A stretch of 64,000 bases of DNA from an uncultured Lachnospiraceae bacterium. Its GTDB lineage: Bacteria; Bacillota; Clostridia; Lachnospirales; Lachnospiraceae. The stretch spans positions 1 through 64,000 of the forward strand of contig ONAZ01000008.1 in the NCBI GenBank assembly GCA_900315945.1, written 5' to 3'. The notes below the pieces were generated by a model. It did no database searches and was not told where the DNA came from. It saw nothing but the letters and a program-made list of their open reading frames with translations. The first letter of the stretch is position 1. Each line of letters begins with the position of its first letter. A program made the position numbers and the translations under genes. Of this stretch, positions 55,537 to 64,000 are shown piece by piece.

Positions 55537-56631
55537 ATGAAAAAAAGAATATTTGCTATAGTTTTAGTCTCTATATTGATTATTGCATCAGTTAGTGGAT
55601 GTAGTTGTTCTAATACAGATAATGGGAATAATAATGCTACTGCAACTAATACTTCAATGGCATCTGATACATTTGGTAATTATTCTCCTGTGCAGGAAGA
55701 AGTAACATATAGAGATTACGAAGAAAGAATTATTGAGAATAAGATAGTTCCTAATACATACGAAGAGCCAGCGGTTCATCAGGGTAAACTTCAGTATGAG
55801 GATTACAATACAATAGATTATGATGATGACAATCATCCTATGGAGAAATATTTAGTTGTGTATACTCCTTATGGATATGATAGTAGTAAAGAATACGACA
55901 TTATGTATCTTACCCATGGACATACTGGAGGAGCCACAACATGGCTTGGTTCTCCCACAGATCCATACGAGATGAAGAATGTCTTAGATCATCTAATTGA
56001 GGATGGAAAGGTTCGTCCTATGATTGTTGTCAGTATGACATATTATGATGACAACAAGGATGAAGAGACATCAGATTATGATTCAGCAATCCTTAATTCC
56101 TTTGGCAAAGAATTAAGAAATGACATTATTCCTACGGTAGAATCAAAATATTCGACTTATGCTAAGTCTATGGATTTAGAAGGATTCAAAGCATCAAGAG
56201 ATCACAGAATAATGGGTGGTTTCTCTATGGGTGGTGTAACTACATGCCTTCAGATATGTGAATCTATGGATTATTTTAGATACTATATGCCTATATCAGG
56301 CAGCCTATATTGGAGCACAGGCGGACGTAGTTCCTCTAGTAATCCAGGAAAGAGAATGGAAGAAGCCATTAAGGCTCAAGGGTACACAAGAGATGATTTC
56401 TATATATACATGTCTACGGGAACTAGTGATTTTGCAAAACCTACCGTGGACAGACAGTTTGAATCAATGAAGGCTTGCTCTAATATGTTCACCTTCGGAC
56501 AGCTTGGCGTTGATGGAGCCAATTGTTCTTATGGTGTAGGACAAGGTGAAGGCCATAATGGCCATGGAAGAGAGACGGCAACATTTAATGCATTGCCTGC
56601 TATTTCTTCAATGATTGGAAGAAATCAATAA
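55537..56631 (+). CDS. Feruloyl-esterase-like lipoprotein (CE1/esterase D type)
   Basis: A 364-residue exported lipoprotein. The signal peptide ends at the lipobox VSGC with lipidated Cys22, followed by an Asn/Thr-rich linker. The alpha/beta hydrolase domain has YDIMYLTHGHTGG (oxyanion region), nucleophile Ser230 in GGFSMGG, and a probable catalytic His in GEGHNGHGR near the end. This is the layout of CE1 feruloyl or acetyl-xylan esterases of rumen bacteria, which trim side chains from plant xylan at the cell surface. The exact ester is not predictable. The lipobox CSCSN also occurs in the lipoprotein at 40352. Confidence 0.85.
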   Translation: MKKRIFAIVLVSILIIASVSGCSCSNTDNGNNNATATNTSMASDTFGNYSPVQEEVTYRDYEERIIENKIVPNTYEEPAVHQGKLQYEDYNTIDYDDDNHPMEKYLVVYTPYGYDSSKEYDIMYLTHGHTGGATTWLGSPTDPYEMKNVLDHLIEDGKVRPMIVVSMTYYDDNKDEETSDYDSAILNSFGKELRNDIIPTVESKYSTYAKSMDLEGFKASRDHRIMGGFSMGGVTTCLQICESMDYFRYYMPISGSLYWSTGGRSSSSNPGKRMEEAIKAQGYTRDDFYIYMSTGTSDFAKPTVDRQFESMKACSNMFTFGQLGVDGANCSYGVGQGEGHNGHGRETATFNALPAISSMIGRNQ

Positions 56632-56645
56632 AATGTTATATAATA
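56627..56645 (+). promoter_or_regulatory. Promoter of the AI-2E permease gene
   Basis: Same 19-mer as at 50369-50387, with TATAAT at 56639-56644. It overlaps the last codons of the esterase gene. Confidence 0.5.
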
Positions 56646-56676
56646 GTTAGAAAATACATAATCTCAGGGAGGAAAA

Positions 56677-57933
56677 ATGGATAAGAAACTTAAGAGAAAG
56701 CCATGGTATCCTATGGCAATGGCGATATGTATAGGAATATTGTTCTTCTTTTTGATTTCTAATATCGGAACAATATGGGACATAATATGTAATATAGCTT
56801 ATTATTTATATCCTGTAATAGCAGGTATAATAATAGCTTATCTCATTAATCCACTTATGAAGCTATTTGAAGAGAAAGTCTTTTTTGTCTTCAAGAATAA
56901 AGGTGTTAAGAGAGCTATATCATTAGTTCTATCACTAACAATTGTTATTGTATTAATAGTACTTGTATTCGTAATTCTTGTTCCGCAGCTTTACGATAGT
57001 ATAATGACAATTTATCATAATAAGGATGAATATCTAGAGGTTATATATAACTTCCTTAAGAAAGTGGGAGCAACATCAATTCTTACATATATTGAAGGCT
57101 TCTTCTCTGGCTCAGAAAGCTTGTTTGATAAGCTAATAGCATATATTGGAGATAATGGTGCTTCGATTAAGGAAGGTGTTTTGACTCTTGGCGGTCACTT
57201 AGGAGCATGGGGTATTGGACTAATATTCTCTGTATATTTTCTTGCTGCAAAAGATAGAATCAAAGAAGTATCTAAGAATCTATTAAGAGGAATTCAGAAG
57301 AATGAAGAATTAACTAATACAACTCTTAAGCATCTTACGAGAATGGACTTCATCGTATCAAGATATGTTGCAATGTCGATTGTAGATAGTATTATTCTAG
57401 GTGTTGCCAACGCAATCTTCATGGTTATTGTTGGTATGGAGTATACAGGACTTGTATCTGTAGTAATTGGTGTTACTAACCTTATACCTACATTCGGACC
57501 TATTATTGGTATTGTAGTAGGTGGAATAATCCTTGTTCTATCTAATCCATTGCATGCACTTTACTTCGTAATATTCATGACTGCAGCAATGATGATAGAT
57601 GGATATCTGATAAGGCCAAAACTATTTGGAAAGACACTTGGTGTGTCTGGTATATGGATATTAATAGCAGTTATTGTAGGTGGAAGAATATTAGGTGTAC
57701 TTGGTATCCTTCTTTCTATACCAGTTGTTGCTATTATCGATTATCTAATTAAGGAAGTCTTTATTCCTTCAAGGAGAGCAAAAGAACAGGAACGTATCGA
57801 GAAGGAAAAGAAGGCAAAAGAGAAAAAGGAAAAAGATAAGAAAAAGAAGTTAGAAGAGAAGAAACTTCAAGAAGAATCTGAAGAAAAATCAGAAGAAAAA
57901 TCTGAAGATAGTGATGTAAAAAAGGAAGAGTAA
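56677..57933 (+). CDS. AI-2E family (DUF20) permease
   Basis: A 418-residue membrane protein with about eight helices of the AI-2E family (PF01594-type): early LYPVIAGIIIAYLINP, late GVTNLIPTFGPIIGIVVGG and a final PVVAIIDYL. Family members export autoinducer 2 or act as Na+/H+ antiporters, so the substrate is open. The C-terminal 50 residues are almost wholly Lys, Glu and Asp, an exposed charged tail. It has its own promoter and terminator. Confidence 0.88.
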   Translation: MDKKLKRKPWYPMAMAICIGILFFFLISNIGTIWDIICNIAYYLYPVIAGIIIAYLINPLMKLFEEKVFFVFKNKGVKRAISLVLSLTIVIVLIVLVFVILVPQLYDSIMTIYHNKDEYLEVIYNFLKKVGATSILTYIEGFFSGSESLFDKLIAYIGDNGASIKEGVLTLGGHLGAWGIGLIFSVYFLAAKDRIKEVSKNLLRGIQKNEELTNTTLKHLTRMDFIVSRYVAMSIVDSIILGVANAIFMVIVGMEYTGLVSVVIGVTNLIPTFGPIIGIVVGGIILVLSNPLHALYFVIFMTAAMMIDGYLIRPKLFGKTLGVSGIWILIAVIVGGRILGVLGILLSIPVVAIIDYLIKEVFIPSRRAKEQERIEKEKKAKEKKEKDKKKKLEEKKLQEESEEKSEEKSEDSDVKKEE

Positions 57934-57948
57934 AGTATAATACATCTG

Positions 57949-57977
57949 AAAGTGGCGCTAGTAAATAGCGTCACTTT
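57949..57977 (+). terminator. Terminator after the AI-2E permease gene
   Basis: AAAGTGGCGCTA (57949-57960) pairs with TAGCGTCACTTT (57966-57977) with one G-U pair; a T-run follows. Confidence 0.85.
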
Positions 57978-58053
57978 TTTTGTCTATATGTATATATTTC
58001 ATAAACAAATTTTGTATAAATATTATAAAAATATAATACTTGCACGAAAATGA

Positions 58054-58082
58054 TTGACTCTGACTGACTCTGACTGTATTAT
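58054..58082 (+). promoter_or_regulatory. Fructose operon promoter with direct-repeat operator
   Basis: TTGACT (58054-58059) and TATTAT (58077-58082) are 17 bases apart. Two adjoining copies of TGACTCTGAC (58055-58064 and 58065-58074) fill the -35 and spacer. A 10-base period on one face of the helix, inside the promoter, fits a repressor site for the DeoR-type regulator at the end of the operon. Confidence 0.6.
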
Positions 58083-58125
58083 ATGAATATAGTCTTTTTG
58101 TTGAGCGAAAAAGGGGGCGATTATC

Positions 58126-59031
58126 TTGGTATATACTGTAACTTTTAATCCTTCTTTGGATTATATCGTAACTGTAGATGATTTTAAGCTCGGTCTAACT
58201 AACAGGACTACATCTGAGTTGATGCTTCCAGGTGGAAAGGGAATTAATGTATCCATCGTACTTAGTAATCTCGGAATTGAGAATACTGCTATTTATTTTT
58301 CAGCAGGTTTTATAGGTGATGAGATTACGAGGAAAGTAAAAGAGTGTGGTATCAAGTCAGAAGAAATCAAAGTATCTAATGGATGCTCAAGAGTTAATCT
58401 CAAGCTCAAATCCATAGATGGTACAGAGATAAATGGTGCTGGTCCTGATATTTCGAAGGAAGCTATCGAGTCTTTTTATCACAAGTTGGAAATGTTACAG
58501 GCAGGGGATACCTTAGTACTTGCGGGAAGCATTCCACAAACCATGCCAGAAACCATATATAGTGATATTATGGCAAGACTTTCGGGCAAGGGTATAAGGA
58601 TTGTTGTTGATGCCACAAGGGATCTTCTTGTAAATGTACTAGAGTATAAGCCATTTCTTGTTAAGCCTAATAATCATGAGCTTGGAGAGATATTTGATGT
58701 AGAGCTTAATACAAGAGAGGAAGTTGTCCCTTATGCGAAGAAGATGATAGAGATGGGGGCTGAAAATGTCATCGTATCTATGGCTGGTCAAGGAGCGGTC
58801 TTTGTAAGTGCTAATGGAGATGCTTATCTTCGAGAGGCGCCTGAAGGAGAACTTGTTAATGGTGTGGGAGCTGGTGATTCCATGGTTGCAGGTTTTATAG
58901 CAGGCTATCTAGAGAATAAGGATTTACTACATGCATTTAAGATGGGGCTGAGTGCTGGATCGGCTAGCGCATTTTCTGAGTATCTTGCTACAAGAAAAGA
59001 AGTAGAAGCTGTATACAGAACGGTTAAGTAA
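58126..59031 (+). CDS. fruK: 1-phosphofructokinase (TTG start)
   Basis: FruK phosphorylates the fructose 1-phosphate made by the PTS to fructose 1,6-bisphosphate. The 301-residue PfkB-family protein has TFNPSLDYIV, LPGGKGINVSIVL, NPxK-like VKPNNHELGE and the catalytic VNGVGAGDSMVAGF near residue 245. The start is TTG 58126, with AAGGGGG about eight bases upstream; there is no ATG that keeps the conserved N-terminus. First gene of the fructose operon. Confidence 0.95.
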   Translation: MVYTVTFNPSLDYIVTVDDFKLGLTNRTTSELMLPGGKGINVSIVLSNLGIENTAIYFSAGFIGDEITRKVKECGIKSEEIKVSNGCSRVNLKLKSIDGTEINGAGPDISKEAIESFYHKLEMLQAGDTLVLAGSIPQTMPETIYSDIMARLSGKGIRIVVDATRDLLVNVLEYKPFLVKPNNHELGEIFDVELNTREEVVPYAKKMIEMGAENVIVSMAGQGAVFVSANGDAYLREAPEGELVNGVGAGDSMVAGFIAGYLENKDLLHAFKMGLSAGSASAFSEYLATRKEVEAVYRTVK

Positions 59032-59045
59032 AAGGAGGAGTAAAA

Positions 59046-61124
59046 ATGAGGATTACAGAGCTTCTAGATAAGAAGAGTATCAGTCTTGATGCTTCACCGA
59101 AGACAAAAAAAGAAGCAATTGACATGTCAGTGGAATTAATGGCCGCTGCAGGAAAAGTCAATGACATGGAAGCATTTAAGAAGCTGGTTTATGCTAGAGA
59201 AGAAGAGTGTACAACTGGTGTTGGTGAAGGTGTTGCAACACCTCATGGCAAGGGAGACTGTGTAGACAAACCAGGTCTTGCTGCTATGGTTATTAAGGAT
59301 GGAGTTGACTATGAGTCCTTGGACGATGAACCTGTTAACATTCTATTCCTTATAGCAGCACCAGATACTGAGGATAATGTGCATCTAGATGTGCTATCTA
59401 AATTATCAATGATGCTTATGGATGAGGATTTCAGAGAGAAGCTTATTAATGCAAAGAGTGAAGATGAATTCCTATCTATTATTGATAAGGCAGATGAAGA
59501 GAGAGGAAGTGTAGATGAGAGTCTTGCCGAGACAACTCTTACTGATAATACAGAAGGATTAAAGGTTGTTGCAGTAACATCTTGTCCAACTGGAATTGCT
59601 CATACATATATGGCTGCTGAAGGTCTTGAAAAAGCTGCTAAGAAAGCAGGTATTCTAATTAAGATAGAGACTAGAGGTTCTTCAGGTGTAAAGAATGAGC
59701 TTAATGCAGAAGATATCAAGGCAGCAGACTGTGTTATTGTTACAGCAGATGCTAAGGTGCCTTTAGATCGATTCAAGGGAAAGAAATTAATACAACGTAA
59801 GGTGTCTGATGGTATTAATAAAGCAGATGAAATTATGGGAATTGTTGAGGCTGGAACAGCACCTGTATTCGAAGGAGATAGTTCAGAGGAAACTCAGTCT
59901 AGCGCACCAAAAGAAAAGGGTGGAGTTGGCCATAAGATTTACACATGGCTTATGAGTGGTGTATCACATATGCTACCATTTGTTATTGGTGGTGGTATTC
60001 TTGTAGCACTTGCATTCCTTATTGATACTGTAGCTGGATATGGAGCAACAGGAGGTAGTGATTTCGGTAGTATAACTCCGTTAGCTGCACTATTTAAATA
60101 CATTGGTGGTCTTGCAATGGGACTTATGGTTCCAGTTCTTGCAGGATACATTGCATACGCTATTGCAGATAGACCTGGTCTTGCAGTTGGATTTGTAGGT
60201 GGTATTATTGCTGCAAGTGGAAATGCCTTATTAGAAGATTTCACATTTGCAACAGGTAAATTAATTGATGGTGCAGACCTTGGAGGATTTAGTCAATTCT
60301 TGACTAAGTTTGCATTTGAACAACCTAATGGTGGTACCACGGTATCTGGTTTCTTAGGTGGTATTGTAGCCGGTTTCCTTGCTGGATTCTTGGTGCTTGG
60401 ACTTCAGAAATTATTCAAGAATCTTCCACCAGCACTTGATGGACTTAAGCCTACACTCATATTCCCACTTCTTGGAATATTCTTAGAAGGAATTATAATG
60501 TGCTTCATCTTCAACCCATTAATTGGACTTGTTAATGAAGGACTTTCATCAATGCTTACAGCATTGTCAGATGCAGGAATGTTAACAGTACTTGGACTAA
60601 TCCTTGGTGCTATGATGGCAATTGATATGGGTGGTCCTATTAATAAAGCAGCATATGTCTTCGGTGTAGGAATGCTTACTCAAGCATCAACATATCTTGA
60701 TCAGGGATTAAGTAGTTCAGATCCTAAGGTTATGGCATGTTATATATCTATGGCAGCAATAATGGTAGGTGGAATGGTGCCACCTGTAGGTATTGCATTT
60801 GCCTGCTGGATATTCCCGAAGAAATTCACTAAAGCAGAACGTAACTCTGCTGTATCTAACCTTGTAATGGGTGCGTCATTTATAACAGAGGGTGCAATCC
60901 CATTTGCAGCAGCAGATCCTCTTCATGTTATTCCTTGTACAATGGCAGGTGCAGGTGTAGCAGGACTTCTGTCAGCACTATTTGGATGTACGCTGATGGC
61001 ACCACATGGAGGTGTATTCGTATTTGCAACTGTAGGTAATCCACTAATGTATATTCTGGCATGGCTAGTTGGTTCAGCAGTAACTTGTGTACTACTTGGA
61101 TTACTAAAAAAGAAAGTTGAATAA
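59046..61124 (+). CDS. fruA: Fructose PTS enzyme IIABC
   Basis: Takes up fructose and phosphorylates it on carbon 1. The 692-residue protein has domains in the order IIA (to about 150; phospho-His67 in VATPHGKGD), IIB (about 175-275; phospho-Cys180 in VTSCPTGIAHTYMAA), and IIC (about 305-692) with some ten helices and the family motif GGPINKAAYVFG. All phosphorylation sites are present. It starts 14 bases after fruK with AAAGGAGGAG. Confidence 0.96.
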   Translation: MRITELLDKKSISLDASPKTKKEAIDMSVELMAAAGKVNDMEAFKKLVYAREEECTTGVGEGVATPHGKGDCVDKPGLAAMVIKDGVDYESLDDEPVNILFLIAAPDTEDNVHLDVLSKLSMMLMDEDFREKLINAKSEDEFLSIIDKADEERGSVDESLAETTLTDNTEGLKVVAVTSCPTGIAHTYMAAEGLEKAAKKAGILIKIETRGSSGVKNELNAEDIKAADCVIVTADAKVPLDRFKGKKLIQRKVSDGINKADEIMGIVEAGTAPVFEGDSSEETQSSAPKEKGGVGHKIYTWLMSGVSHMLPFVIGGGILVALAFLIDTVAGYGATGGSDFGSITPLAALFKYIGGLAMGLMVPVLAGYIAYAIADRPGLAVGFVGGIIAASGNALLEDFTFATGKLIDGADLGGFSQFLTKFAFEQPNGGTTVSGFLGGIVAGFLAGFLVLGLQKLFKNLPPALDGLKPTLIFPLLGIFLEGIIMCFIFNPLIGLVNEGLSSMLTALSDAGMLTVLGLILGAMMAIDMGGPINKAAYVFGVGMLTQASTYLDQGLSSSDPKVMACYISMAAIMVGGMVPPVGIAFACWIFPKKFTKAERNSAVSNLVMGASFITEGAIPFAAADPLHVIPCTMAGAGVAGLLSALFGCTLMAPHGGVFVFATVGNPLMYILAWLVGSAVTCVLLGLLKKKVE

Positions 61125-61170
61125 ATTGTAGAAATAGAATAATATGAATTTAGAAAAGGGGGTAATAGAT

Positions 61171-61428
61171 ATGGTAAGTTTTGATTATACTATTAAAGAT
61201 GTACATGGAATTCATGCAAGACCTGCAACAGAATTATTTAAGCTCACGAAGAACTATGAGTCGGTTGTTAAGGTTAAGAAGGGCGACAAGGAAGTTGCTT
61301 TCAAGGGTGTTATGGGAATCATGTCACTTGGAGCAAAGCAGAATGATACTGTAACATTTACATTCGAAGGTTCAGATGAAGAAGCTGAGATGGAAGAAGT
61401 AAAGAAATTTATGGAAGCAAATCTGTAA
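61171..61428 (+). CDS. ptsH: HPr phosphocarrier with Gly at position 46
   Basis: An 85-residue HPr that carries phosphate from enzyme I to IIA. Phospho-acceptor His15 is present in VHGIHARPA. At position 46, where Gram-positive HPr has Ser in KSIMGVMSLG, this protein reads KGVMGIMSLG, so the site of HPr kinase is missing. It should still work in transport but not as the CcpA co-repressor. ATG 61171 follows AAAGGGGG; an in-frame start at 61144 would add a non-family extension. Confidence 0.93.
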   Translation: MVSFDYTIKDVHGIHARPATELFKLTKNYESVVKVKKGDKEVAFKGVMGIMSLGAKQNDTVTFTFEGSDEEAEMEEVKKFMEANL

Positions 61429-61459
61429 ATTATAATGATGTTGAAGTGCTACGGTAGTC

Positions 61460-61486
61460 AATCGACTAACAAATCTGAAGTCGATT
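61460..61486 (+). promoter_or_regulatory. Hairpin between ptsH and ptsI
   Basis: AATCGACT (61460-61467) and AGTCGATT (61479-61486) pair perfectly around an 11-base loop. A short T-run only. It may stabilise the ptsH end or thin out ptsI transcripts, giving more HPr than enzyme I. Confidence 0.45.
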
Positions 61487-61512
61487 TTGCAAAGAATTAA
61501 GGGGGTACATAA

Positions 61513-63168
61513 ATGATCGTATTAGAAGGTAAAGCTGTATTTGAAGGTATAGCTATCGGTAAACTTTTTGTATATAAGAAAAAAGAACAGACGGTCAAGA
61601 GAGAGAAGGTACAAGATGCGGCTGCCGAGATTAAGAGATATGAAGCTGCTAAGGACTTGGCGATAGAGCAGCTTCAGGCACTTCACGAAAAGGCTGTCAA
61701 AGAAGTTGGAGAAGCTGGAGCAGAGATATTCGAAGCTCATCAGTTCATGGTTGATGATGGAGACTACATAGATTCTGTAAAAAACATCATTGAGACAGAA
61801 AGCGTTAATGCTGAATATGCTGTGGCACAGACAGGTGATATATTCCATAATATGTTCTCGGAAATGGATGATGAATATTTTAAAGGTCGTGCAACAGATG
61901 TAAAAGATATTACTGAACGAATCATCAATTGCTTAAATGGTGGTTCTAGTGGTGATATAGATAGTGATGAGCCGGTTATTGTGGTGGCTGATGATTTGGC
62001 ACCTTCAGAAACAGTTCAGATGGATAAAGAGAAGATTCTCTCTTTTGTTACTGTTCATGGTTCTGCTAATTCACACACATCTATCCTTGCTAAAACTATG
62101 AATATTCCTGCAATTATCGGGTGCGATATACCACTAACGGAGGAAGTTAATGGAAAGCTTGCTATAGTGGATGGCTTTGAAGGAAAGGTTTACATTGACC
62201 CAGCTCAGGATGTTCTAGCTGAGAAGAAGAAAATTCTTCAGAAGGAAATTGACAAGAAAGAACTATTAGAACAGTTAAAAGGAAAAGACAATGTTACTCT
62301 AGATGGGCAGCATATTAATCTGTATGCTAATATTGGAAATACTAAGGATTTGGGGCTTGTACTTCAAAATGACGCAGGTGGAATAGGACTATTTCGTTCT
62401 GAATTTATTTACCTAGGTTCAGATGACTATCCAACTGAAGAAGAACAATTTGCAATATATAAGCAAGTGGCTCAGACTATGGCAGAGAAGAAGGTAATTA
62501 TTAGAACGCTTGATATTGGAGCGGATAAACAGGCAGATTATTTCAATCTTCCTAAAGAGGAGAATCCTGCAATGGGTCTTCGCGCCATTAGAATATGCCT
62601 TACTAATCCAGAAATTTTCAAGACACAACTTCGTGCAATTCTAAGAGCCTCTGCCTACGGAAATATTTCTATTATGTTCCCAATGATTATATCAGTTGAG
62701 GAAGTAAAAAGAATTAAAGAGATTGTAGAGGAAGTTAAGAAAGAACTTGATGAAATTGGACTTCCATATGATAAAGACATTGAACTTGGAGTTATGATTG
62801 AGACACCGGCTGCTGTAATGATAGCAGAAGAGCTGGCTAGAGAAGTGGATTTCTTCTCTGTTGGAACAAATGATCTTACTCAATATACGCTTGCAATAGA
62901 TCGTCAGAATCAGAACCTTGACGAATTCTATGATGCACATCATCCCGGACTTCTTAAGATGCTTAAGATGATTGTAGATGGTGCTCATAAGGGTGGAGCA
63001 TGGGCAGGAATATGTGGAGAACTTGGCTCAGATCTGTCCCTTACGAAAGAATTTTTGGCAATGGGATATGATGAGTTGTCTGTATCACCAGGTAGGATTC
63101 TTCCACTTAGAAAAGTTGTTCTCGAAACTGATGTAAGCGAGTATAAAAAAGAAAAAGGAAATAATTAG
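61513..63168 (+). CDS. ptsI: PTS enzyme I
   Basis: Enzyme I takes phosphate from phosphoenolpyruvate and passes it to HPr. The 551-residue protein has phospho-acceptor His188 in ANSHTSILAK (usually G-x-TSHTAI), the PEP-binding GIGLFRSEFIYL, IRTLDIGADK, MIETPAAVM, and the catalytic GICGELGSD near the end. Length is slightly below the usual 570. AAGGGGG precedes ATG 61513. Together with ptsH it makes this operon independent of general PTS genes elsewhere. Confidence 0.95.
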   Translation: MIVLEGKAVFEGIAIGKLFVYKKKEQTVKREKVQDAAAEIKRYEAAKDLAIEQLQALHEKAVKEVGEAGAEIFEAHQFMVDDGDYIDSVKNIIETESVNAEYAVAQTGDIFHNMFSEMDDEYFKGRATDVKDITERIINCLNGGSSGDIDSDEPVIVVADDLAPSETVQMDKEKILSFVTVHGSANSHTSILAKTMNIPAIIGCDIPLTEEVNGKLAIVDGFEGKVYIDPAQDVLAEKKKILQKEIDKKELLEQLKGKDNVTLDGQHINLYANIGNTKDLGLVLQNDAGGIGLFRSEFIYLGSDDYPTEEEQFAIYKQVAQTMAEKKVIIRTLDIGADKQADYFNLPKEENPAMGLRAIRICLTNPEIFKTQLRAILRASAYGNISIMFPMIISVEEVKRIKEIVEEVKKELDEIGLPYDKDIELGVMIETPAAVMIAEELAREVDFFSVGTNDLTQYTLAIDRQNQNLDEFYDAHHPGLLKMLKMIVDGAHKGGAWAGICGELGSDLSLTKEFLAMGYDELSVSPGRILPLRKVVLETDVSEYKKEKGNN

Positions 63169-63186
63169 AATCAGGAGATGATTTCT

Positions 63187-63936
63187 ATGCTTTCTGAAGA
63201 GAGAAAAGCTGTTATATTAAAGAAGATTAATGAGAAAAAAAGTGTGACCGTTAAGGAATTAAAGGAAACCTTAAACGTGTCAGAGTCTTCTATAAGAAGA
63301 ACTATAACAGAATTAGACCATGAGGGACTAATAATCCGTGTGTATGGCGGAGCAATGTCTCTAGAAATGGAAGACTTAGTAGATGAACCTTCTGTTATTG
63401 ACAAAGAGATTGTTAACATAGACGAGAAGCAAAAAATCGGACAATATGCTGCATCACTTATTGAACCAGGAGACTGTGTGTTCCTTGATGCTGGAACAAC
63501 AACGAAATGTATGATTAATTATATCACTGAGAAGAATGCTACCTATGTAACAAATGGAGTCGTTCATGCGAAAGACTTAGTTAAAAAAGGTATGAAAGTG
63601 ATTCTAATTGGTGGAGAGTTAAAGGAAAACACAGAAGCTGTAGTTGGTGCAGATGCAGTTCTACAAGTTCAGAAGTATCATTTCTCTAAAGGTTTCTTCG
63701 GCACAAATGGCATTAATCCTAAAACTGGTTTCTCAACACCAGACGTTAGAGAAGCTTCTATAAAAAGAGTGGCTGTAGGAAATACCAAAGCTGGTGAGAG
63801 ATATATCCTATCTGACCATGATAAGTTTGGAAAAAGATGCACGGTTACATTCTCAGGCTTTGAGGGAACAGTACTTATAACAGATAAATGCTCAGACGAA
63901 ATATACTACAATATTACAGATGTTAAAATTGTGTAA
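63187..63936 (+). CDS. fruR: DeoR family regulator of the fructose operon
   Basis: A 249-residue repressor. The N-terminal helix-turn-helix (SVTVKELKETLNVSESSIRRTITELDHEGL) and the sugar-phosphate-sensing domain with DAGTTTKCM and VVGADAVLQVQKYHFSKGFFGTNG are typical of DeoR/FruR proteins, which usually sense fructose 1-phosphate. I choose ATG 63187, nine bases after AGGAG; ATG 63178 is only one base from it. It is the last gene of the operon, unlike the usual Firmicute order in which fruR comes first. The direct repeats at 58055-58074 are its likely site. Confidence 0.9.
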   Translation: MLSEERKAVILKKINEKKSVTVKELKETLNVSESSIRRTITELDHEGLIIRVYGGAMSLEMEDLVDEPSVIDKEIVNIDEKQKIGQYAASLIEPGDCVFLDAGTTTKCMINYITEKNATYVTNGVVHAKDLVKKGMKVILIGGELKENTEAVVGADAVLQVQKYHFSKGFFGTNGINPKTGFSTPDVREASIKRVAVGNTKAGERYILSDHDKFGKRCTVTFSGFEGTVLITDKCSDEIYYNITDVKIV

Positions 63937-64000
63937 GTGTAGTACAGTCAGTAGATGCAAAGTTAGTAGAAAGTGTAAATGAGATATAAGAATTAAATAG

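Overview
The window looks like chromosomal DNA from a low-GC, Gram-positive anaerobe of the family Lachnospiraceae, plausibly near Butyrivibrio or Pseudobutyrivibrio. Pointers are the AT-rich composition, strong AGGAGG-type ribosome sites, an rpsL-rpsG-fusA-tuf block, a sensory [FeFe] hydrogenase, ferredoxin-type redox enzymes, a secreted feruloyl-esterase-like lipoprotein and many large hybrid histidine kinases. No rRNA, tRNA, CRISPR array, prophage or intact insertion sequence was seen. The genus is an inference from gene content only. || Layout. 1-13.3 kb: a DUF3990 gene, larE, a FIST-domain hybrid kinase, a decayed flavodoxin, a DUF362 protein with an Fe-S aldo/keto reductase, a reverse-strand P-type ATPase, larB-larC and an aldehyde dehydrogenase. 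The lar genes make the nickel-pincer cofactor, but no LarA enzyme is present here. 13.3-20.9 kb: a GGDEF-EAL-GGDEF protein, a radical SAM protein, and a surface operon of secreted protein, membrane-anchored protein and class B sortase. 20.9-24.5 kb: a complete preQ1 operon (queD-queE-folE-queC-queF) and a nitroreductase. 24.6-28.1 kb (reverse): bioY, a SpoIIE-type phosphatase and a PAS-containing sensory [FeFe] hydrogenase. 28.2-33.9 kb: a PAS hybrid kinase directly followed by a one-module A-PCP-C peptide synthetase. 34-40.3 kb: a sodium:solute symporter, then rpsL-rpsG-fusA and tuf. || 40.3-43 kb is the accessory island. It holds a lipoprotein, a structured RNA resembling the abiF RNA motif, an internally deleted Abi gene, a 73-bp tandem repeat array of about six copies, and three consecutive genes for Nif11-type leader peptides ending in a double glycine and followed by Cys4 zinc-ribbon-like cores. 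Near-identical promoters precede the Abi remnant and the peptide genes. The zinc-ribbon leader peptides, with no maturase or transporter beside them, are my best candidate for an undescribed system. || 43-58 kb: a PIG-L deacetylase, membrane proteins and a DUF6765 protein, then a phosphorelay region (Hpt protein, two hybrid kinases, receiver protein) interleaved with thioredoxin, an Sfp-type phosphopantetheinyl transferase (which could prime the synthetase at 31-34 kb) and an MFS transporter, then the esterase lipoprotein and an AI-2E family permease. 58.1-63.9 kb: a self-contained fructose PTS operon fruK-fruA-ptsH-ptsI-fruR, whose HPr has glycine where the regulatory Ser46 is expected.
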